DNA from: Neocallimastix lanati (nom. inval.)
Lineage: Eukaryota > Neocallimastigomycota > Neocallimastigomycetes > Neocallimastigales > Neocallimastigaceae
Direction: 5' to 3'
DNA length: 64,000 bases
Assembly (NCBI GenBank): GCA_016946835.1
Contig: JACVTC010000061.1
Coordinates: forward strand, 665,501-729,500
This document shows, piece by piece, positions 49,792 to 58,875 of this stretch. The notes under the pieces are model-generated. The model had not been told where the DNA came from. It ran no database searches and worked only from the letters and a program-made list of their open reading frames with translations. Both the position numbers and the translations under genes were made by a program. Position 1 is the stretch's first letter; each line of letters opens with the position of its first letter.

Positions 49792-50827
49792 GAAATTATG
49801 ATATAAAGGACAAAAGCCTGGATCCAAATACGAGTAAATTGCTAAAAAAGAAATGTCCACTTGAAAAATCTAATTAAATCTTAATTTTTCTTTTCCTGAA
49901 GGAAAAAATCTTTAAGGTAGGAGATTTTGGTTAAATGTTAAGAATATATAGACATTTTTAAATTATTTATCTAACTTTTAATTTTTAACTTTAATAAGTT
50001 TTTCAGAAAAAAAAAATTATTCATCTATTTTTACTTTTATATTATATTTTTACTTTTATATTAATATTTTATTAGTATAAATATCAATATATTATTATCA
50101 ATATTCTATAAATATACTATAAGAAAAATAAATTACATTATTAATATAAAGATTTTAATTAAAATTAAGAAAAATTTAAATTTTATAAAGATGATCTTCG
50201 ACTATTATTCAAATTATTTTATTATTCAATTAGTAATAGTCCTTCCAAAATGAAACTCAAAAAAAAAAAAAAAAAAAAAAAAAAATATTAAATTTATAAC
50301 CAAAAATAATTCAAATGTATATCATATAAAAATATTATAATTAATTATTATTGTTTCATATTATAAAAGTTTATTTTCAATTTAAATAATTACAAAAAAT
50401 AATTATATGTAAAAAAACATGTTTATATATTGAAAATTATATATATATAAGAAAATTCTCAAAGAATAAAAGAATAGGATATTGAAAATTATTTATATCT
50501 AAGAAAATTCTCAATGAATAAAAGAATAGGGCAACATTTCCCTTTGTCGTGAAACTCTCTCTAAGAAAGGATAACATGAAAATAATAATACTAATAATGT
50601 AACATCTCTTTTTGTTGTGGAACTCTCTCTAAAAAAGGCTAACATGAAAATAATTATACTAATAGTTAAAGAAATATGTTGTGATATCTTTGAATATAAT
50701 CTTAAATTAATTGCACATATTTCATGTATAGTACCAAGTTTAGTATCATTTAATTTACATTTTCCCTTCTTAATAGTATAAATTGATACATCTTGTTTAT
50801 CTCTATCAATATATTAATCACGTGACA
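49761..50827. other. AT-rich intergenic with local duplications
   Basis: Two approximate short duplications are visible. One is attgaaaattat...aagaaaattctcaaagaataaaagaatagg at about 50430 and 50479. The other is a block with gtggaactctctctaa at about 50550 and 50610. No coding sequence is recognised. Confidence 0.6.
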
Positions 50828-51160
50828 TGTTAATTGATATGCGGGACTTTTATGTGCTACTAATTTTTAATAGTATTGTTATATTTAATTAACCTTTATT
50901 AATATATTTTAATTTATAAAACCCAATTAACCAAGGGTTAAAAGAGTAGTTATTAGAAATCTTTATTAATAATGGTTAACAAAGATTTAAAGTACAGAGA
51001 AAATTACATGTATTTATATTTAATTGTGGCTTGTTCTAGATACATATTAATTTATATTTAATTTATAATTACAATGTATTTAATATAATTTAATTTAATA
51101 TTCTATTAAACCTAAGCTAGAATATAACTTTATATTAATAAAGTTAACACTCCCCCTCAA
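50828..51160 (-). mobile_element. Copia-type 3' LTR with polypurine tract
   Basis: On the minus strand TTGAGGGGGAG (51150-51160), a copia-type polypurine tract, abuts an LTR-like sequence. That sequence starts TGTTAAC (51149) and plausibly ends TTAACA at 50828. Inside lies a TATAAATACATGTAATT promoter-like segment that also occurs near 4.29 and 5.40 kb. The body that should lie at higher coordinates has no recognisable coding sequence. Its far boundary is uncertain. A fossil. Confidence 0.5.
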
Positions 51161-52237
51161 ATTAAATTTTTTATTTTATAAAAATTTTATTTGTAAAATT
51201 AGTTATTTTGTTTCCATTAAGGTTTTTGGTTAATGTAAAAGAAAACACAAAAATAGATTACAATAACAAAATACAATAAATTTTATTTTATTAAAAATTT
51301 TTTTATTAAAATATATTTTATTAATATTTAATAGTTATTTGTTAAAAATAACAATTACATCGAGAAAAAATGTGAAAAGTATCTTCTATTTATACTTTTC
51401 CTAAATACATTGATAATATATTATTTTATTTAAATTACATATATTTTAATATAAAACTATCCTAATGAATTTTATTAAATAATAAATTTATAAACTATAA
51501 CTAAATTTAGAAAAATATAATTATTAATTAAACTAAATACTAAATAATTAAAATTAAGTACATTTATTATCTATTTATTATTTTAATATTATAAGTAAAG
51601 TCTTTATTTATTTTCGATTTAAAAACAATGTTAAAGGAGTCATGATTAAATTTTGAAACTTAATTTTCACAAAATAAATTATTAATTTATTTTGTTTTAA
51701 ACTTAAAGTTAACATATTTCAAATTATATTAATAATATTATTTTATTTATTTATTTTAGCTAATGTTGATATATTATTAATAAAAATAAAAATAAAATTT
51801 TAGTTATTTTCTAATATTTCATCATCCTCAAAAATTTTTTTTAAAACTTTATTCTTTTATTTTCTATTATCTATAATAATTATTATAATTTTTTTTTATT
51901 TTTTTATTTTTTTTATTTTTTAATTACATATTATTTTTTATTAATAAATAAACTTTTTTTTTTTAATATGAAAGGAAATGTCATAAATTAATATTGTATT
52001 TGTATTTCCAATTAAAAATATTAATATATTAAAAATATTAGATTAAAATTTATTAGAATTAACACATCAAATTTCGTAATTTCAAATTTTATTTATTATT
52101 TTATTAATATTTTTATTTATTTATTTAAAATTATTAGTTAACTACTTTTTAATAATTATTATTAATATTTTTTATATATATTTTTACTACATAAATTTTA
52201 ATTATTTCACAATTTTATTTTATGTGTAATTACATAA
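51161..52237. other. AT-rich intergenic
   Basis: Low-complexity sequence beside the polypurine tract. No coding sequence or clear repeat is recognised. Confidence 0.6.
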
Positions 52238-53069
52238 ATGTTTTATGTACGTTATACATGCGCCATATTACAATTTATATAATAGTTGATAGGGTGTCAT
52301 TTCGAAAATTTTTATTACATAAATTTGTATTTTGTTGTAGTGCATTTCGGAAAACATGGCGTATTATAATGTAATAAATAAATAAATAAATTATAAATGA
52401 ATAAATAAATTTTTAAATGATAATAAAAAATAATTAAGACAAACGTATATTACGACTAAAAAATTTTTTTTTAAAAAATTAAATAAAAAAAATATATACA
52501 GTAATAAAAATTTTCGAAATGCACACAGTTTCGGAACCGCACGTGAATAAATATAAGCCACATATTTTTGAAATGGCGTATTATATATAAATTTTTTTAT
52601 ATAAATAAATAATTAAATAATAATTAAATAAATATTTTATTTTATAATAATTTCATAATTTAATATATATATATTAAATTATAATAAATTGCAAGTAAAC
52701 AAACTTTATAGTTAAAAAATAGTATAAAAAAAAAAATTATTAAATATTATTATTAAATAAATAAATGAATAAATTAATAAATAAATAAAAATTTTCAGAA
52801 TATAGCGAATGTAAATCATCATTTTTTTTGAAATATATCACATTTTAAATATTTTTAATAATTATTTTTTCAAAGAAATTATATGCACCATTTTATTTTA
52901 ATGTTTTAAATATTATATTCATAAATAAAAATTTATAAAAAAAAATAATATAAGCCACATTCCGAAATGAAAATTTATGTAATATTTTAAAGCCACACTC
53001 CGAAACCCACCCTCGTTATTTTGTTTAATAACAAGAATAATATTCATATATTAAACTTTATTTCTAACA
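52238..53069. repeat. Repeat with 15-bp minisatellite clusters and LTR-like end
   Basis: Begins around atgtacgttatacatgcgcc, like 43428. Units of the dispersed 15-16-bp family follow: gtgtcatttcgaaaa (52287), gtgcatttcggaaaac and atggcgtattat (about 52340-52365), and reverse-strand units gtgcggttccgaaact and gtgtgcatttcgaaaa (about 52510-52550). Reverse-strand catttcggaatgtggct (about 52958) and tttcggagtgtggct (about 52990) complete the set. It closes with attaaactttatttctaaca (53050-53069), shared with 43541-43560. Confidence 0.6.
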
Positions 53070-53355
53070 AAATTAAATAATATATTTATTAAAAAAAAAA
53101 AAAAAAGTATATAAATATGAGTTTTTTCCTAAAGTTAAATCTTTGAAAAATAATTTAAATATTATTTTTAATAAAAAAAATTTATATTTTAAATTTTTAT
53201 TATAAAAAAATTATAAAAAAATAATAAAAAATACGAAAATAAATATTATATATATATATAAAACAAAGTTAAACAAAAGCAAACTATTATTGTAATACTA
53301 ATAATATTATATAAAGTTTTTTCAAAAAAAAAAATTATTTTTTTCAAATTTGAAA

Positions 53356-54771
53356 ATGACTAAGACCGAATTTGAAACTTTCTCTGAAACTCTTTTAAAT
53401 CAATTAAAAAATGAAAATAAGGATTGCCTTAAAACCATTGAAATTAATAACAAATTAATTGAACATTACTTAAATGGTCAAGATCTTGGCTATCTTAAGA
53501 AATTTGTTAATGAATTCAATGAAACAGTAATTGAAGCTAGGGTAAACAAATACAAATTATTTGAAAAAGTATTAAATCACAAATTATTTTATAACGTGAT
53601 TGCTGAATTTAGAAAAAGTGATGTTTTAATTAGAGCTTGTAAGAAAGTTAACAAGAAGGCAGTTGAATGGCTTCTTACTATGAATATTGATCCTAATGTT
53701 CAAGATGAAAATGGAATGACGGCTTTAATGCACGCTGCTGAACACGTTAGTACTGATTTTGCTGTCAGTAAGTTACTTAATGAAAAGTCAGTTAATATGG
53801 TTGATAATAATGGAAATAATGTTCTTTTCCATGCTACTAACGCTCCAGATATTTTAAAAAAGTTACTTAAATCAAGAGTAAATGTGAATTATTTAAATAA
53901 TGATGGAGAAAACGTTCTACTTTACAGTTGTAGAAATGACAAAATTAGAGCTTATGAAATCTTAATTAAGGAAAAGAATGCTGACCTTAATTGTGTAAAC
54001 TGTGTTGGTATGACTCCGGCAATGTATTTAGTTGAGAATGCTAGATACAGGGAAGTTGAATCATTAGTTAAGAAAGGAAAAGTTAATCCAAATTACGTTA
54101 ACAAGTTTGGTAATAGTTTAGTATCAGTATACATTAAGAAGTATTATCAACAATATATTGGAAATATTGGTGAAACAAATTATGCTTCACAATATAATTA
54201 TGTTGTTACTAAAAATTATGCGCTCACTTTCAGAGTTTTAATTGATTTAGGTTGTGATTTCAATAAACCAATTGATATGGATGGCAATACTCCTATTGTT
54301 GCCTTATTGATGATGAAAGATTATGTATCCGCTAAATATCTTATTGATAACTGTAGTAATCTTAATCTTTCTATTAAAAATAAATATGGAGTTAGTGGTT
54401 CCTCCTTTAGAGGATTTATTGATGAAAAAGTATTTGATGCGATGAATTATAATAAAACTAGAAATAGTTCTTCTATTTCATGTAAAGCTTTAGTCAAAGC
54501 CATTAGTGAACACATAACTTATGAAAATGATACTAAATATGACCCAGAAATTGTTGATAATGGTGATGTTATTATACAAAAGACAATGGAAATGGTAAAT
54601 TCTTATCCTATTAAACCAGAAATTGCTAAGGTTGCAGAGCAATGGGTATTAGAAGTTTTATACCCTGATGCTGGTGCTACTGTTTCTCTTGTTGGTAATA
54701 GTTATATTAAGTTTGATCCAAATTCATTTGATTCTTTGTTGTATAAATACGTTTGTCGTGGTATGGTATAG
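53356..54771 (+). CDS. Ankyrin-repeat protein
   Basis: Single-exon gene of 471 residues from the ATG at 53356 (MTKTEFETF). An upstream in-frame TTG is not a likely start. After a helical N-terminal region, about six or seven ankyrin-type repeats occupy residues 88-345. Clear examples are DPNVQDENGMTALMHAAEH, NMVDNNGNNVLFHAT, NVNYLNNDGENVLLYSCRN, DLNCVNCVGMTPAMYLVEN and DMDGNTPIVALL. The C-terminal 125 residues have no recognised domain. No signal peptide or membrane segment is seen, so a cytosolic or nuclear interaction protein is likely. Partner and pathway are unknown. Confidence 0.9.
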   Translation: MTKTEFETFSETLLNQLKNENKDCLKTIEINNKLIEHYLNGQDLGYLKKFVNEFNETVIEARVNKYKLFEKVLNHKLFYNVIAEFRKSDVLIRACKKVNKKAVEWLLTMNIDPNVQDENGMTALMHAAEHVSTDFAVSKLLNEKSVNMVDNNGNNVLFHATNAPDILKKLLKSRVNVNYLNNDGENVLLYSCRNDKIRAYEILIKEKNADLNCVNCVGMTPAMYLVENARYREVESLVKKGKVNPNYVNKFGNSLVSVYIKKYYQQYIGNIGETNYASQYNYVVTKNYALTFRVLIDLGCDFNKPIDMDGNTPIVALLMMKDYVSAKYLIDNCSNLNLSIKNKYGVSGSSFRGFIDEKVFDAMNYNKTRNSSSISCKALVKAISEHITYENDTKYDPEIVDNGDVIIQKTMEMVNSYPIKPEIAKVAEQWVLEVLYPDAGATVSLVGNSYIKFDPNSFDSLLYKYVCRGMV

Positions 54772-54812
54772 GTACATACCTATCTTAATTCATCATTATC
54801 AAAATTCATTAA

Positions 54813-54860
54813 AAAAACCTATTTAATAATATATATATATATATTATTAAATAGGTTTTT
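54813..54860. terminator. Perfect 48-bp palindrome after the ankyrin gene
   Basis: Two exact 24-base arms (left arm starts aaaaacctatttaataat, right arm ends attattaaataggttttt) meet without a loop 41 bases after the stop codon. A transcript would fold into a long A-U hairpin with two G-C pairs per arm. It may mark the 3' processing region, but in this genome it could also be a chance or transposon-derived palindrome. Confidence 0.6.
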
Positions 54861-55738
54861 ATATTGTTTTATTTCGTCCTTATCTATTAATTATAAATAT
54901 ATAATGATAAAATTAATAATAAATAAATAAATAAATAAATAAATAATAAGTAAAAATAAAAAAATAAAAAATTAGAAAATTAAAAATAAAAAATAAAAAA
55001 ATAAAAAATAAAAAATAAAAAATAAAAAATAAAAAATAAAAAATAAAAACAAAAAATTTTTTTAAATTAACTGTTTTAATTGTTTTTAAATTTGTGTTAA
55101 ATTTTATATAAAATGAATATTAATTTATTTGTTTTATATTTATATTTTATATTTATATTTATTTTATTTTTATTTTTATTTATTTTTATTTATTTATACT
55201 ATTTTTTTTAAAAATAAAAAAAAAATCTAATATTTAGAATATATTATAAATAAGAAATTCTTCCCTCTTTCTAATTTCATTCTAATTTTATATTTTAAAA
55301 CAAAATATTTAGAATATATTATTAATAAGAAATTCTTCCCTCTTTCTAATTTCATTCTAATTTTATATTTTAAAACAAAAAATAGAACAAACAACAAAAT
55401 AAAAATAAAATAAATAAATTATTATAAAATGTATGTTATAAATAATCAACAATGTAATATTTTAATATACGGAACTTTTAATAATAAATAAATAAAGTGT
55501 AATTTTATAACAATAAAAGTAAAAATAAAACAAATAAAAAACAAACAAAAAATGTATATTTATAAATATATGAACATATAAATTTATTTATATATTTATA
55601 TATATACATTTTGTATATATATATAATTATATATTATAATTTATCTATATTTTATATGTATAAATATTTTTATTATTTATCATAAGATATTCTATATTGT
55701 CATTTTTAATATAAATTAATATAAATTAGAGTTTAATT
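54861..55738. other. AT-rich intergenic with tandem repeats
   Basis: An (aaaaata)n-like array at about 54955-55055, the two-copy repeat at 55229-55378 and TA/ATTT repeats. No gene is seen. Confidence 0.65.
55229..55378 (+). repeat. 75-bp tandem duplication
   Basis: The unit beginning aatatttagaatatatta and containing agaaattcttccctctttct occurs at 55229 and again at 55304 with one visible difference (ataaataag versus ttaataag). Near-identity implies a recent event. Confidence 0.9.
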
Positions 55739-55936
55739 ATGGTTAAATTATTATGGAATAAAGTTTGTAAGATATTAAAATCTACTTCAGTTAAATTAAA
55801 TAATAATATTTTTTTATTAATTGTTATTATTTTATATTACCTTATTTTATTTTGTATCACCATAAAAAATATAGCAATATATAGTAATATTAAAAAACAG
55901 AAGAAAAAGAATTTTCCTTTTTTTTTTATTTTTTAA
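55739..55936 (+). CDS. Possible small membrane protein
   Basis: 65-residue ATG-initiated frame: basic N-terminus (MVKLLWNKVCKILKS), one hydrophobic segment (about 24-46, NIFLLIVIILYYLILFCITI) and a Lys/Phe-rich end. There is no homologue I recognise, and AT-rich DNA yields such hydrophobic frames by chance. Its reading is better composed than most such frames, but support is weak. Confidence 0.2.
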   Translation: MVKLLWNKVCKILKSTSVKLNNNIFLLIVIILYYLILFCITIKNIAIYSNIKKQKKKNFPFFFIF

Positions 55937-56173
55937 ATTTTTTATATTTTTCAAAATAAATATATAAAAGTACCATTTTTCCATTTAAATTTTGAAAATT
56001 TGAAAAAATAATATAATAAAAAAAAAACTAAATAAATACGTAATTAAATAAAATATTACAAAATAAATAAACAAATTGAAAAATAAATTAAATAAATAAA
56101 TAAATAAAAAAAAAAAAAAAAAAAGAAATTATTTATATATAAATTTAATAATAAATACAAATAAAAAACAAAA

Positions 56174-56917
56174 ATGAAAATTTCTTATTTATTTTTAGGT
56201 TTAGTAGCTAATTATGCTGCTTTTGTTTCAGCTGACGGTGCTGGAAATAAAATTGATACTACAATTCCACTTTATTCTAAATTAACATCAAGTTGTCTTG
56301 ATGAAATTAAGGAAAGCAGTATTTATAATGAATGTCTTTTCAGTGTTGGTTTTCATGATATTGGAAATTTGAGAGATGATTGCAAAAAGGCTTTTTCTGA
56401 TAAATGTAAGACTTTTTTTGAAGATCCAATTTCAAGTCTTCCAAAATGTAAAAATGATACTGTAATGATGGAATATAATGAATATCTAAAAGATATAGCT
56501 TTAGATATTAATACTTTTTATTGTTCAGTGAATGAGGAAAATAATACCTGTCCATCAGCATTATTTATAATTGAGAATCCAAATGATTACAGTGAAAGAT
56601 TTATGGAAGATTGTCCATTCAAAATTTGTTTAGATAAACAAATACAATATCTTGAAAATCAAAAGAAATATTCTAGTTTTAATAATAAGTATTTCATTAA
56701 TGATTCTTCATATGACGAAACAGCAGACAAAAGATATTATGATTATATAATTAATAAGTTAAAGACACAAGAATGTACTTCCCAAATAAAGAATAATAGT
56801 ACAACAAATACAACTAAATTAATTACTGAGATTCCAGAGAATACTAGTGATGCAGCATCAATTAAAGTTTTCAGTTTTTTATTAAGTTTTTTATTAGTAT
56901 ATGTTTTTTTCTACTAA
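56174..56917 (+). CDS. Divergent member of the secreted Cys/GPI-type family
   Basis: 247-residue single-exon gene. It has a signal peptide (about 1-20, ...AAFVSA before DGAG) and a Cys-rich ectodomain. Alignable blocks with copies 1-3 are SDKCKTFFEDPISSLPKC versus SDKCQNLYKDPIAALAKC, NNTCPS versus KACPLY, EDCPFKIC versus DTCASKAC, and INKLKTQEC versus LKGLQEC. The Asn/Ala stalk is replaced by a shorter Asn/Thr-rich stretch with sequons, and the hydrophobic tail (VFSFLLSFLLVYVFFY) is kept. Extra cysteines near residues 41 and 54 are not in the other copies. Codon use is strongly AT-biased, unlike copies 1-3, suggesting lower expression. Confidence 0.85.
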   Translation: MKISYLFLGLVANYAAFVSADGAGNKIDTTIPLYSKLTSSCLDEIKESSIYNECLFSVGFHDIGNLRDDCKKAFSDKCKTFFEDPISSLPKCKNDTVMMEYNEYLKDIALDINTFYCSVNEENNTCPSALFIIENPNDYSERFMEDCPFKICLDKQIQYLENQKKYSSFNNKYFINDSSYDETADKRYYDYIINKLKTQECTSQIKNNSTTNTTKLITEIPENTSDAASIKVFSFLLSFLLVYVFFY

Positions 56918-57573
56918 GTTGAAATAATATTTTAAATATAAATATATTTGAAATTTGTTAGAAATAGTTAGTTAAAGATATATATAATAAATATGAATAA
57001 TTTTTTTTTTATTTCAAAAGAAATACTCTTGAATTTTTAGTATTAAAAAAAAAAAAAAAAAAAAAGTTATTGAATATGAATAATTTTTTTATTTTTTTTT
57101 TTTTATTCTTTTATTATAATTTACAAAAAATGTAAATTTTCAAAAATGTAATAAATAATTTAAAAAAAATATATATATAATATTAAATAATAAAAATAAA
57201 AATAAGAATAAAAATGTTTAATAATTAAAAGAATTTCGATTAAATAATAATTATATTATATTTTATAGTTTTTTTTTTTTTATAGTTTTTTTTAAAGTTG
57301 ATTCCATTTAGTTTATTTTTTTATAATATAATTATAAAAAATTATTAAATATTTATAATATTTAATAATTAGTATTTTTATTAGTATTTTTATAATTTAT
57401 TTAATAGTAAATTAGTGAATAAAAAATAATTAAAAAATATGATAGATTTTTTATATTTATAAATGAGGTGAAAAACAGTACTTTTCCTTTTTTATTTTGT
57501 ACTAATAATGGTGCAATCTAAAGACATTATTATTGTTATTATTTTGAGTTGAAAAAACCATCTTAAGTATTTT

Positions 57574-57577
<4 letters not shown>
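56918..57577. other. AT-rich intergenic
   Basis: 3' flank of the preceding gene; A/T runs only. Confidence 0.7.

Positions 57578-57618
<41 letters not shown>
57578..57618 (+). repeat. Poly-T tract of about 41 bases
   Basis: Uninterrupted T-run that directly abuts the first LINE-like sequence of copy B. Confidence 0.95.
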
Positions 57619-57624
<6 letters not shown>

Positions 57625-58875
57625 GGTAGGATAGGTATAAATGTCTTGAACTTAAGAAAGAAATTTAGGATCAAAATAAATTTGATATTTTTTAGTGAAG
57701 AATTGGGGGAAAATGGAGAACTTTTTGCTAAGGATTTATCTATTACATCGTCAACAGAAATCAGTAAAGCGATGATTAGAATGTCTCGAAAAAATTTTAT
57801 TGTCTTCAAAAAGGTGAAACATTTAAAGTATAAGTATAAAGAAATTTAAGTATTATTAAACTGCATGTGATTTTCAATGAATTTGCTAAAATTATTGACT
57901 CGTATAATAGACTATGTGAATCAATTCATAAAAATTGTTAACGAATTTAGGGAAAAAAAAAAAAAAAAAAAAAAAAAAAATTATATTGGATAAAAATTGG
58001 AGGTTCGTTGGCTCTTAAAAATGAGAGTAAGAATCCATGGAAATGGGTAAAAAAGAATGCAAAAAAAAAAAAAACAATAATCAATCTTTTACGGTCTCTT
58101 ATCCTATTAAAAATAATAACAATGAATTATTATTATTATTATTATTTTTTTTTTTTTTTTTTTACAAATGAAAATTTAAAAGCTTTGCATTTTTATTATA
58201 AATTCCTAGTGTCAGATTCTTCAGGTCATAGTCTTTCTAAAGAATTCTGGAAAGATTTTGATACACCTAAGAATTTGGAAAATCCAAGGCCACAAGAATG
58301 GGAAATTAACCAAGATAAAAACAATGAAGAAATTTGTAAGGAGATCTCATCTACCCCTAACTTTAAAGATTATGGACCTGGAATTCCAGTGGAATTCTTC
58401 AAAGTTTTGATTCCTAGTAAAGATGATTCAGAAGAATCTAGTAAAAATAATAAGAATATGTCATCTGGTTTTAAATGTTTCAAAGCCATAATCAATTGTA
58501 TTTGGAATGGTGATTTTCCAAAATTATGAAATAACACATCGATAGTTTCTATTCATGAAAAGGGCGATACATCAGATTGTAATAACTAGATTGTAATAAC
58601 TATCCCTATCCCTTAAAAACGAATGTTATTTTCTTCTCTGCTATAGCAATTGGACAAGTTTCAAATTATGCACCTCTACTTGGATCAAATAAAGAAAGAA
58701 TGAGAAGAACTCAGACACTATTTAATTCAGGATTATATTGGATAGAAGAATTTTCTATTGGGAATAGCTTTACATCCCTTTATTGTGTTTCCAAAGAACT
58801 TAACATTCCTCCTCTATCATTTATAAGAATTAATTATAATTATTCACTCTTAATAAATAATAATAAATTTTAGTT
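57619..58875 (+). mobile_element. LINE copy B, internally deleted
   Basis: Begins with a segment (FAKDLSITSSTEISKAMIRM) that matches copy A near 6930. An RT fingers/linker region follows (ALHFYYKFLVSD...FWKDFD, TPNFKDYGPGIPVEFFKVL, IINCIWNGDFPK, IHEKGDTSDCNN). It then jumps to a LINE C-terminal domain (SNYAPLLGSNKERMRRTQ, GLYWIEEF, SLYCVSKELNIPPLSF; 58640-58835). RT motifs A to D are lost in between. The frame is broken but the longest open piece (58008-58529) is 173 residues, so this copy is younger or better preserved than copy A. Confidence 0.75.

Noticed and set aside
53350-53355. TTG start two codons upstream of the ankyrin gene
   Set aside because: The ATG at 53356 is the first standard start in frame and has an A-rich leader. 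Non-ATG initiation is not needed.
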